From contig CP141132.1 in assembly GCA_035236585.1 (NCBI GenBank), positions 41,295,880 to 41,359,879 of the forward strand: DNA of 64,000 nucleotides, in the 5' to 3' direction. The notes under the pieces were generated by a model. That model searched no databases, was not told the origin of the DNA, and was given only the letters and a program-made list of their open reading frames with translations. Of the stretch, positions 1 through 10,660 are shown in pieces. The translations under genes were made by a program, and so were the position numbers. Each line of letters begins with the position of its first letter. The first letter of the stretch is position 1. The DNA comes from Warburgia ugandensis (Eukaryota > Streptophyta > Magnoliopsida > Canellales > Canellaceae).

Positions 1-3000
1 AGAATATATCTTATCTCTTGTTTTTATGATGGATCTTAGATAGCTAACAATGAAATAAGATAGGGTTTTGGGTTTTTTATTAGATCTTCGATTGTTAAAG
101 TAAAGAGATGTTTAGTCAGAAAAGTCAATTTAAAGCAGCTTGATCCTCTCTTTAGTATAAAAACCAATTAACCGTCTCAGAGTTATCGTGGGAGATCATG
201 TTGCCATATCTACACTTAGCTTCTATAATAATGCTGACACTAGAGAAGATGATAGAAGAGTACAAAAAAATATAAAAATGAAAGAAGAAATGCCGTAGGA
301 TGCTCATTTCTATTTGTTAGATGAACCACTCTATGCTAGTGCCTTAAAACCAACCACCTTTTATACCTGAAACTCTTCCTAGTTGATTTTCATTGATGCG
401 TTGGTCCCTAATTTGAATGTCTCAAATTGACCTATTTCCAACAAGCAATATATTTATGGCTGCTTTATCTTTATATCTATTATTATATTTGTTTGCTGAT
501 CTTCTTTCTTAGCTTGTCGATATTTTTTTTTTGTTCCTTTCTTTTTAAAAATCTATCAATGTCCATTTTAGTAAAAGACAGAAAGGAATTTTTTTTTTGG
601 GTTTGTTCTCTCTTTTTTTTAAATTGGTTTTTAACAAGGAAGGTTGCATTTTCACAAAAGTAGTCGGTGGCCCTATTAATTAAGGAGGTCTTTACTTTTT
701 TATTATAGAACTGAAGGATTTGTTTGACCTCTGGCCCTGTCTTCACATGCCCTTTTCTTTCTCTTTCTTTACTTTTAGTGTCTTTCCAAAGGTGATTAAT
801 TTTCATGTTTACTTGCATGAAAGTGTAACCTTCTACTTCCATTTGAATCAATAGAAAATAGGATTCCCAATTTGACACAAGGTCTATTTGCTTCCTTATT
901 TCTAGTGAATACATTCATTGTGGACTCAAGCAGCTGTTGGGTCATGACTCCTTTGATTGTTTATTACAAAGCCTCACTTATTTTTGTATATATCCTGTCT
1001 TGATAGCAAAAAGAAAGTCATCTGCGTACTGGGCATTTCTTACATGAGGATCATGATTCATGATTTAGCAATTGAAATGATGTGTGAATATATTCAGTAG
1101 TACTAGTGATAGAGAGCTGCCTTCTAGTATACCCTTTTTGATTGCTGAGTAGCTCTTTCTACATCTCTTTATAATGATTCAAAGCATCAAAGAAGGCCTT
1201 GATTGTTAATGTTATCAAAGCAGCTAACTATGTCTACTTTAATGAGTTCATCTACCTCTTCCATAGCTTTGTACATAGCAAAAAGAGCTCTAATTTCTAA
1301 TATATCTTCTCTACATTTATGAGAATATTTGAAAAAGATATTAGCAAATAGTTGATTCAAGACCTAGGAGATTGCATCCATCATGATTGTATCTTCTGCA
1401 TAGGGTATCGTGATTGGTTGTAGTTTTCTAAGTTTATGAGGTTTAGCAATGAACAACACACCCATCTATTTAATGATTAGTTCTATCAAATTGCTATAAA
1501 GATTCAGTAAATCACTCAGTCATGTTTTCATCTTTCTTTTCAGTTGGTCATAGCATGTTGTGACTTAAATGATGAGAATTAATGACCAAAACCTACCGAT
1601 CATTTAATTTCTTGTACTATTTATATAGACTATCATAAGAAGAATGGTTTAGGATGATTTACAATTGAATTGATTGTGCAAAATAAGCACTATTGAAGGA
1701 TTTGAGCACTCTAATCACTTCTATCTCAAATGAAAAAAGAATAAAACAATGGACATATAGGAAAATAAGGGCAGTAGTACTTTATGTTCCTTAATTCAAC
1801 TTAAGATAATGGCCCTAAAACAAATTCACATAGGGCAAAACTTAGTATGATTACACCTATCATTATGGATTAGAGTACAGCCCTATTGGGATGAATATTC
1901 AATGGATCATTGTTATCTGTTGCCATATTCATTTTAACTAAGAATGAGTCCCAACCGAGAGTGATTTTTAGTAGGATCTCCATATTCCTAAAGAGGGGAA
2001 ACCTCTTGTGATGATTAATGAATAAATGTAATCCAAAAGGTAGTAGAAATTTGGATGTATGGTATGGTAATGAGGATCATTATTCCACTAATTTGAACAA
2101 GATACATATACCAGAGTCATCAAAACCGTCTATCCTTCACATATGAGTAGGTGAGAATTTTGAATAAAAAACATATTTTTTGCTATCAGGCCTTCTAATA
2201 GCATCTCCTTAGATGAGATTTAAAGAAGGTTGCCTTATATGGAATATCAAAATTATTAGCAGTAGATTACAAAGAAGTTGTTTTCATTGGCAACTTACTA
2301 GATCTCAAAGGAGCCCTGTATCTTTTCTTCATTCAATTTAAAATCCACTTGGCCCTTGCTTTAGCTTGCTTCAGTCCATCCCATGTGCATTCTATTATCA
2401 TTCCGTCATAGCAGATTCTATATTCATGCCATGGAATCAAAACAGAAGGTTTATTGGTAGTGACTTACTAAAATAGCTGCAATATGGCTGTCTACTTTAG
2501 CTCATTACAATTCTAACTGTCTTCTTTCCTTTTTCTCATGCTTGAGGTGCATATGCACCAAATAGAAAAGAGATTGTTTTTCTAAACCAAAAAATAAATT
2601 GAAGGTTTTTCACTCTATCTCACTAGTTCTCAAGAAGGATTCACTTGGACTTGTTGTCGATGTGCATTGAGGTTGCTCATATATTGTGGATACTTTCTAA
2701 TTAGCACTAGATTTATCAAATCACTCTCTAGAAGAAGGGGAATCTGCAATTGGAATCTTTAGAGTTGACATGATGGTCTCTTCTCTCTTTAAGTATGTGA
2801 TAGATCTTATCACTTCCCTAAGGTTAGTAAGCAGAAAGAAAGAACCAATTTTGTGACTTTAGATAGAAAGTTGCTTACTTTAGGAATAGTAGAGCTAACG
2901 AACACTTTACTTGAGAAAGCAGTAGCTGTAGAACATCAAAAACTCATTGTCTTAATATTTTCTTCATTGTGGGGCGTGTCTTATAAGTAAGGTAGGGTTT

Positions 3001-3195
3001 ATCCATTGTTTTGTAACCCTATCTTACTAATAGGAGTCTATTGTTGACTTAGCCAAGAACCCAATAACATGGTTGTCATGTTTCTTCCTTGCTTTTTCGA
3101 CAACTATCGCACTAATAAAGCCTTAATAGTCCTACAATCCATTTAAGGATATTTCCAATAAGTTATCCACTAATAGCCCATTTGCACACTAATAG
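1..3195. repeat. Tandem ~3.2-kb repeat unit, copy 1 (cut by window edge)
   Basis: This stretch and the one beginning near 3,231 are diverged direct copies of one unit. Matching landmarks are the opening GAATATAT...TTATCTCTTG at about 2 and 3,233, the pyrimidine-rich run near 751 and 4,012, and the sentence-long match around 2,893-3,180 and 8,918-9,190. The offset between copies is about 3,230-3,260 bp. Copy 1 ends near 3,195 and a short unique join (about 3,196-3,230) separates it from copy 2. By eye the two copies differ by scattered substitutions and small indels, so the duplication is old. The minus strand of each copy carries a decayed reverse transcriptase, annotated separately. Short plus-strand open frames here are T-rich low-complexity chance frames. 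Confidence 0.8.
480..2540 (-). pseudogene. Decayed reverse transcriptase, group II intron-like, copy 1
   Basis: The minus strand shows successive RT landmarks. Near 1,340-1,460 there is a stretch reading KLQPITIPYAEDTIMMDAIS followed by VLNQLF and FFKYSH; this is the IP..ED.I..DAI...VLN..F order of RT blocks 1-2 in group II intron and related organellar RTs. Near 1,205-1,260 comes DELIKVDIVSCFDNINNQ, the block 3 'D-x-x-x-C-F-D-N-I' motif. Near 1,110-1,150 is a degenerate GSS-L block. At 1,017-1,028 lies the catalytic YADD, followed by FLFAIK. A GILFSID-like piece follows near 850. Stops and frame changes interrupt it throughout, including a stop just after MMDAIS, so it is not functional. A LINE RT is less likely because the LINE signature FRPISL is not seen. 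Family assignment is from motif reading only. Confidence 0.55.
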
Positions 3196-3739
3196 GATGG
3201 GTATGTGACTTGGTTCCATACTTGTCAAATTTGAATATATTTTATCTCTTGTTTCTATGCCTAGATATCTAACAATGAAATAAGATAATTTTTTGGATTT
3301 TTTATTAGATCTTGGATTGTTAAAATAAAGAGAGGTTTACTTAGAATCGTCAATTTGAAGTAGCTTAATCCTCTCTTTAGTATAAAACTGAATTAACTGG
3401 CATACAGTTATTGTGGGAGCTCACATTGCCATATCTGCCTATAAGCTTCTATGGAAATGCCATCGTGAAAGAAGATGATAGTAGAGTACAAAGAAAAGAC
3501 AAAAATGGGAGAAAAAAAGGCAATAGGATGCTCTATTCAGTTTGTTGGATGAACCACTCTATGGTGGCTCCTTGAAACTGACCACATTTTATACTAGAAA
3601 CTCTTCCTAGCTGATTTTTGTTGATGTGACATGAAATGTTCCTAGGTCCTTGATTTGCATTTCCCAGATCAACGTAAGGAGGAGAACAAGCAATATATTT
3701 ATGTATGATTTATCGTTATATCTCTTAATATATTTGTTT

Positions 3740-5862
3740 GATGGTCTTCTTTCTCAGCTTGTGGATATTGAATTTTTTTTTTTTTTTTATGCTTTTGTTT
3801 CTAAAAAGCTATCAATGGTGATTTCAAAAAGAATGAGAAAGGATTTTTTTTGGGGGGTTTCTTCTCTTTTTTTTATAAAAAAAATTGGTCTTTAAGAAAG
3901 CAGGCTGTATTTTCACAAAAGAATTTGGTAGTCCTACTAATTAAGGGGAACTTTACTTTTTGATTATTGAACTAAAACATTTGTTTGACCTCTGGCCCTG
4001 CCTTCATATGCCCTTTTCTTTCTCTTTCTTTGTTTTTAGTGTCTTTTCAAAAGTGATTAATTTTAAATGTTTACTTGCATGAAAGTGTAACATTTTGCTT
4101 CCTTTTGAATCAATAGAAAATAGGATTCTTGATTTGATACAAGGTCTATTTACTTCCTTATTTTTAGTGAATACATTCATTGTGGACTCAAGTTGCATTT
4201 GGGTCATGACTCTTTTTGATTGTTTATTACAAAGCCTCACTTGTCTTTGCATATAGCCTAGCTCGATATTAAAGAGAAAGTCATATGTGTATTAGGCATA
4301 TCTTACATGAGGATCATGATTCATGATTTAGCAATCAAAATGATGCACAAATATATTCACTAGTATTGGTGACAAAGAGCTATCTTCTGGTATACACTTT
4401 TTAATGGCTTAGTAGCCTTTTCTTTATCTCTTTATAACAATTCAAAGCATCAAAGAAGGACTTGATGGTTAATGTTATCAAAGCAGCCCCCTATGTCTGC
4501 TTTAATGAGTTCATCTACCTCTACCATAGTTTTGTACATAGGAAAAAAGAGACTGAGTTCTAACATATCTACTTTAAATCCATGAGAATATTTGAAAAAT
4601 GTATTAGCAAATAGCTTATTCAAGACCTAGGAGATTGCATCCATCACGACTGTATCTTTGGCATAGGGTATCACGATTGGTCATAGTTTTCCATTTTTTT
4701 TTTTTTTGGTTTTGGAATGAATAATCTAAACATAGGAGCTAACCCAAATAAGGATTTTCCTAGAGCCTATTTTATATCATGGAATTTAGATTTATTGACC
4801 TTATAAAGATGAGCTTGTTTCTTTCATAATGCATCCAACTATTTAACGATCTATTCTATCAAAGTGCTATAAGGATTTTGTAAATTATTCTATCATGTTG
4901 TTATCGTTCTTTTTAGTTGGTCACAACATGTTGCGACTTGAATGACAAGATTTAATGACCAAAACTTGCCAATCACTTAATTCCTTGTACTATTTATATA
5001 GACTATCCTAAGAAGAATGGTATAGGATGATTTACAATTGAATTGATTGTGCAAAATAAGTGCTATTGAAGGATTTGAGCACTCTAATCACTTCTAACTC
5101 AAATGAAAAAGGCAGAAAATAAAAGAAATGGTAGTAGTGTTTCATGTTCCTTCATTCAACCTAAGGTAATGACCTTGAAATAGATTCACCTAGGGAAAAA
5201 CTTAGTATGATTGCATAGCCTTACTAGAATGAATCTTTACTTGATCGATGTTATTTATTGAAATATTCATCTTAATGAAGAATGATTCCTAACCAAGAGT
5301 GATTTTTTGGAGGAACTTTGTATTCCTAGAGTGAGAAAACCTCATGTGATGGATTAGTGAATGAATGTAATCCATATGGCAATAGAAATCTTGATGTCAT
5401 TATTCCACTAATCAAAACAAGATACATAAACTAGAGTTAGCGAAACCCTTTATGGTTCACATATGTGTAGGTGAGAAGTACGAATAAAGAAAATGACTTT
5501 TGGCGAGAAGTCCTTCTAATAGCATCTCCTAAATCGAGATCTAAGGTTGCCTTATATGGAATATCAAAACTATTAGTAGTAGAACTCAAAGGAGTCATTC
5601 TCTACGGCAATTTACTAGATCCCAAAAAAGCTCCGCATCTTTTGCTCATCCAATCTAGAATCCACTTGCCCCTTGCTTTAGCAAACCTAGGGCAATCCCA
5701 TGCGACTTCTGTTATGATTCCAAGGTAGCAAATTCTATATTCTCTTGGCATGGAATCATAATAGAAGGTTTGTTGGTAGTGACTTGCTTAAATAGTTGCA
5801 CCACGGTTGTCTCTTTAGCTAATTACAGTTCTAACCCTCTTCTTTCTTATAGTAGAAGCCAT
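3740..5862 (-). pseudogene. Decayed reverse transcriptase, group II intron-like, copy 2
   Basis: The minus strand repeats the landmarks of copy 1. IPYAKDTVVMDAIS lies near 4,630-4,675, VLNKLFANTFFKYSHGF near 4,570-4,630, and DELIKADIGGCFDNINHQ near 4,465-4,520. The position equivalent to YADD (4,279-4,290) reads YTYD, so the catalytic pair is lost here while copy 1 keeps it. A downstream segment (4,004-4,252) contains ILFSIDSKGSKMLHFHASKH and probably corresponds to the region after the palm. An ATG at 5,862 opens a short frame beginning MASTIRKKRVRTVIS; the ~110 codons after it (GKWILDWMSKRCGAFLGSSK and so on) match copy 1 but I do not recognise them. Several stops and frame changes make this a pseudogene. 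Confidence 0.55.
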
Positions 5863-6220
5863 TTTCTTCTATTTCAGGTGCATATATAGCAAACAGAAAA
5901 GAGAATGGTTTCTTAGATAAAAAAAAAGAAATTGAAGCTTTCTAGTTGTCTATGGATAGTTCAATCCATTTTAGTAGTTCTTAACAAGGATTCACTCAAA
6001 CTCGTTGTGGATGTGCATTGAGGTTGCTCATATATTGTGGATATTTTCTGATCACCACTAGATTTATCTAATCACTATCTAGAAGAAGGGGCATCTACAA
6101 TTGGTATCTTGAGAGTTAACATGATGACCTCCTCTCTCTTTAAGTATGCGATAGATCTTATCCAATCCCTAAGGTCAGTAAGACCAAAACTTGCTTACTT
6201 TAGGAATAATATTGTTAATG

Positions 6221-8912
6221 TGTGATGACCCGGGTTTTCCCATGCATTTTTAAATGCAATATCTAAGTCCTAAGGTGGGATGCATCCCTATTTGAAAACC
6301 CTTTTATGAAAACCATGCAATGCAGTGGAAAATCTTTAGTTTTAAACTCATTTTGAAAACCCTGAGTGTCATTTGCTTTCACAACAACCAAAATAGTTTT
6401 TGAAAAACTTCGGAAATCATAAATGTTTTTCCCAGGTCTATCCAGTCACAGCTCATAGCCCAACTGTAAATAAATACAAATACATGTTCAAAGGGTAGAG
6501 TGTTTACTTACATGTATGATTGTCTCCTTTTGATTTTTCTTGCTCGTAGCACTAATATAGGTGTCCTCTACTCGTGGATGGAACTATCCTGAACAAATGT
6601 TAAGGATAGAGTGAGTATATACTATACTCAGTAGGAGTCTATCACTACTAGTTTCACAATGCATGCTACGTTTAAAATCATATGCTCTTTAAAACATGTG
6701 CATGTTTGAACACTCATGTTCAATATCGATATTAAAAATCATTGTCAAACGGGAATACTAACGACTTAAAGAATCACATAATCTAAGTCGAAAGTATCAT
6801 ATATATCATAAACATAATGATATGCATAAGATGCTCAACTGAATCCAACTCATGGATATATGGTATGGTCAACCAACCTCATGTCATGCCATATGCAATG
6901 GAAGTAAATCCTCAAACCATAGGGCCCAATTATGCCCACGACCTCGCCGCCGTGTGGTCCCCGGGTACCTAGGGACAGAGGGTCATATGCCTCCACGGGA
7001 CATATGACACTTCGACCCAGTGCCGTGACACTAGTGGTAACCCCCTGTACCACATGCAGTCGAAGCAGGGACATGCCCTTTTTGGGCGTGGTACCCATCC
7101 CACCTAATAGTGGTAGAGGCTGGGAGGCCACCCCAGACCTCTCGGCATAGCGCCCATGAGCTTATTAGCCCAAATCATATATGATCAAACATGCAAAAAG
7201 CTCTTTTTCAAAAACTATCCTCTTTGGGTCCCTCACAACTGCCTAGCCCTCACAACGGCCTACCCAGCGTCTTTTGGGCACTCTAGCGTCTTTTGGTAAC
7301 CCTCAAGGGCATGCAATTTTTTTCAAGAACTCAATGCTCACAAATCATGCAATATATGCAATTGTTTGCAAAACATGTCTATGCATAATGTATTTATCAT
7401 ATGCATGCTAAATTCATTTATATGCTAAATAAGTCATAAAATAAGTTATACTAAACTAGTCATATAATTTATACTTAAAACATGCATCCAAAACAATCAT
7501 GGGCTCTCTCTTTTTGTTAAAAGTCTAGTAGTGATAGAGCACTTACCTCGAAGTCTCCTGGAGTCGCATCCTTCATCACTCAACCCATCCCTAGGTCTCA
7601 TTTATAAACTCCTGGTTATGAATGGATACAAGGAGTCCTTATCAATTTCAATCTATTTAGACATTAGATCGCTAGATCTGCCTTTTAGGGTCTATGGTCC
7701 TTGCCCAATTCATTGTCAGGCTAGATCCTATGATATGGATCTACTATTCAATAGTTAAACTTTGTAAATTATCCTCTGATCTAAACTTTATAGTCTCATT
7801 AGCTCTACGTGTCCCAATTCGCAGGACACCCGTGCATCATGGTTGAACCACGATCGTCTCACATGCGTGCATGCCCAAAGGCCGTGCCAGGGACCGCATT
7901 TTACACGCGCACATGCATGCCCAAGCGACGTGCTATGACACGCATCCTGGATGGCATCACACGGACGCATCTTTGGTGTAGCATGGCGCGTCTCAGCTCC
8001 CAGGGCACCCCGTGCATCCTAGTCGAGCCAGGACTAGTGCCCCATGTCACGTGCGCACCCGAAGGCCGCACCAGGGATAGTGTACGCAGTGTCATACACC
8101 TGGAACCCATCCCTGGGACCTTGTCCTAGGCGCATGTGGAGCATGGCGTCCCTGGGATGCCTTGTTCGGGCAGGGCCGGCTAGAAAAACTGGCTGGAAAC
8201 GCTAGATCCAGCACGGATTTAGCCTGAAAGGGGGAAGAACCAAGAGAGAGGGAATGATGGCTTACCTGGGCAGTCATGGAGCACCTATCACCAATGGTAG
8301 ATCCCCGTTCTGGTTCTAAAACTCCATGCCATCGGAAAACTTGATGAAGGGAAAAACCCCAATGCCAAGACCAGAAAAGGGAAGAGAGGGGAATGGGGAG
8401 AATGGCCAGCCTGACTCGGGCTAGGCCTTTGCCGAAAAACGCAGGGAGACTGGCTTGAGACGGGTTTACAATTTTCGCCGGAAACCCTAGTCCTAAAATA
8501 GCCGAAAAACTCGTGATTTGGAGAGGGGGAGATAGGGCTTTTTATACCCTTGCTATGGCGGTGCTGCCAATGGCGGTGGCAGAAACCTCTAGAAACGGGG
8601 TTTCTGGAGAAGTCTAGAGGAAGAAGATGACGGGGTACCATTATCAAAACGGCTCCCTACGTTTTCTGTCTTTTTTCATTTTTTTGTTTAAATTACAAAA
8701 GTACCCATAATCTTTAAACTTCTGTAACTTCTTCATACGAGCTCCGTTTTTGGCGTTCTTTGAGGCGTTCGATTCCATTTTTTGAGTAGAATCTAATGGT
8801 GCTAAGTTTCCTCACAAATTCCTTCATTTACTATTTTAAATAAGGTAAAATATTCAACATAGTTCATTTCTTATAGAATGTCCAAAATAGCGTAAATTGC
8901 TCGGGCATTACA
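6221..8912 (-). mobile_element. Solo LTR, Ty3/gypsy Tekay (Del) type, 2,692 bp
   Basis: The block begins TGTGATGACCCGGG and ends CGGGCATTACA, giving TG...CA ends. It is flanked on both sides by TAATG (6,216-6,220 and 8,913-8,917), a 5-bp target-site duplication. The ends and much of the interior match the 3' LTR of the Tekay element at 55,176-57,858. Shared parts include the start, the region with CTACTAGTTT and the GC-rich block near 6,930-7,150 (compare 55,860-56,080). No internal domain is present, so this is a solo LTR left by LTR-LTR recombination. Orientation follows the related full element (minus). A GC-rich part at about 7,800-8,110 contains an internal duplication. Open frames inside are antisense or chance frames. 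Confidence 0.88.
7820..8110. repeat. Internal ~180-bp duplication inside the solo LTR
   Basis: Two GC-rich stretches resemble each other: one from about 7,820 (AGGACACCCGTGCATCATGG ... GGCCGTGCCAGGGAC) and one from about 7,999 (AGGGCACCCCGTGCATCCTA ... GGCCGCACCAGGGAT). The spacing is roughly 180 bp. It is a diverged direct duplication inside the LTR. It lends the region a high CpG load compared with its AT-rich surroundings. Confidence 0.6.
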
Positions 8913-9190
8913 TAATGTGCATCTCACTTGAGAGAACAGTAGTTGTAGATTTTTGAAAACCTATACTCCTAATATTTTCCTTGTTGGGCATGTTCTATAA
9001 GTATGGCAAGGTTTGTCCTTTGTTTTGTAACACTGTTTTAGTAATAGAGGTCTACTATTGACTTGCAAGGAAGACAATACTATAGTTGTGATCTTTCTTA
9101 TTTGCTTTTCCAACTAGTACCGCATTAATAACACCTGACTAGTCCCATAGTCCATTTAAGGATATTTCCAATATGATAGCCACTAATAGT

Positions 9191-9630
9191 CCTTTTGTGC
9201 ACCTTTAGCCAATCAAGGTAATGGAATGAAGGTACCCGTGAGGGTACTGAATGGAATGGCTCTAGTGTCTGTAAGTAGTTCTAGCTTTTGATTAGTATGG
9301 CTAGCCTTCCCACCCGCTACTAATCAACAACTTCAGAGATTAGAGACAACATGTAATTAGCCAGACTTCAGATAACATACCGGGGAGTAGGGACTTCGTT
9401 GGGTTAAAGAACTCTTACGAAAAGGATCACAGTAATGGCACCTTGGCATTGCCCTAGGCCAGCTAAGGCAAGTGAACAAAGGGTGGAAGGTGCTTTATAA
9501 CCCTATTAGTGACCAAAAAGCATTCTAAAGAAAAATGCATAACTATAAAATGTTGACAAGAAGTCCCACAGAAAGATGAGAATTGGGGAAAGTGTGAATA
9601 ACAATCTCTTCTGGAATGTAGACCTCCCTT
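9191..9630. other. No recognisable feature
   Basis: After the end of the tandem unit, I see no coding potential, terminal repeats or satellite structure in this stretch. Confidence 0.5.
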
Positions 9631-9634
9631 TCAC

Positions 9635-9935
9635 TGACTACAAAATAGTAGCCTAACACTCAATTTAGCCTGATGGGTAGCTAAATGAGTTGCTTCCCCC
9701 TTCACATGATGAATTTGAACTACTCTAATTGGCGAGAAGTGTTTTATCAGGACAAAGCATAGGGGAAAAGGTTCTCTATCATTACCTTTTACCCATCTAA
9801 TCATGTTAAGAGAACCATATTTAGGAGACTAGTGCAATTCCACATGACATCACCATTGCCATCTCTTATGACCCCACCATAATTGGAACTCCCAAAGTTG
9901 CCTTTCCTACTCCTTCAAAGTTCATCTTATTGTGA
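9635..9935 (-). pseudogene. LINE-type RNase H domain remnant
   Basis: On the minus strand, near 9,855-9,925, a piece reads MNFEGVGKATLG. One frame over, it continues SSNYGGVIRDGNGDVMWN, matching the RNase H (RVT_3) opening 'LNFDG..KGN.G..G.GGVIRD..G.V'. Further along (about 9,665-9,825) comes YGSLNMIRWVKGNDREPF, then VVQIHHVKGEATHLATHQAK, matching the closing 'DS...I.WV.G ... V.HV.REAN..AD.LAK' part. The middle of the domain is missing and the frame changes at least once, so it is a fossil. In plants this domain sits at the 3' end of L1-type LINEs and in related degenerate copies. No poly-A tail or target duplication was identified. Confidence 0.55.
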
Positions 9936-10660
9936 TTTCAGAGAAAATTGCCACAAGATTGAAGTATATATGTTGGAATTTGAATTTTCATGAAAATATG
10001 GTCAGTCTTACAAGGAGACCTCATCACGTTTATCCATGCAAAAGAGATTTTCTTTTAGGATTTTTTCAATCACCTTAAGAAAGGAGGTGGACTTGCCCGT
10101 ATAATTGCAAAGCACTTCTACTTAGCAAATGAACTGAACTACTCACTAACGATAAGATAATAAGGAGAAGAAGGGCTAAGAGGCCATCACAATGTGAGGG
10201 GACCTTACCTATTTGGGGCCCCACCCTCATTTACTAATAAAGCTAATGGGTCTGGTCTCATGCCATTGCCATATAGAGTACAAAGTTCAAAGCCCTTCCT
10301 TCTACTTCCATCACTAAGGGGACCTTCCCATGCCCTTCTCAGGTAAAGTCTTGCCCTGTATTAGGACGGCTTTTGAAGATGGCCACATTACTAATAACTA
10401 GGACTATGCAAAGAATCTAGTTTGCCCCAACAACACTATAATCTACAAGCAGGGCATTTTCAAGGAGTAGCCTGCTTCTTTAGAAACATCCTGGCACATA
10501 CATTAATGGAGTCATTAAAAGTGATTGAAACATAAAAAATAGGGACTAACCAAGATAATGATAGAGGCAAGAAAACTTTCTGACCTAGTCCCATTGATTG
10601 ATCATAATGATATAGTAGAAATGTTACTAGACCCATACATATAGGAATCAAAAGAGAATC
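9936..10660 (-). other. Possible further LINE-derived sequence, unrecognised
   Basis: This lies upstream of the RNase H remnant on the same strand. A 63-codon minus frame at 10,460-10,651 ([19 protein letters not shown] ...) is loosely like the 'VL.SLP.Y.MS.F' stretch that follows the RT in plant LINEs, but the match is weak. I cannot place the fingers or palm motifs of a LINE RT. Treat it as likely remnant sequence only. Confidence 0.25.

Larger units (their letters stand above)
3231..9190. repeat. Tandem ~3.2-kb repeat unit, copy 2, split by a solo LTR
   Basis: Second copy of the unit. It runs from about 3,231 to 6,220, is interrupted by the solo LTR, and resumes at 8,918 with sequence matching 2,900-3,180 of copy 1. 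Homology fades at about 9,190, where copy 1 reads ...TTTGCACACTAATAGG and copy 2 reads ...TTTGTGCACCTTTAGCC. The insertion must postdate the tandem duplication, since copy 1 has an unoccupied equivalent site near 2,893. A poly-T run near 3,774 and a T-rich stretch near 4,690 are expansions relative to copy 1. Confidence 0.8.

Noticed and set aside
427-663. Short T-rich membrane-like protein frames (also 3,650-3,895)
   Set aside because: They are phenylalanine/leucine-rich translations of poly-T-rich DNA, antisense to the RT remnant, and differ between the two repeat copies.
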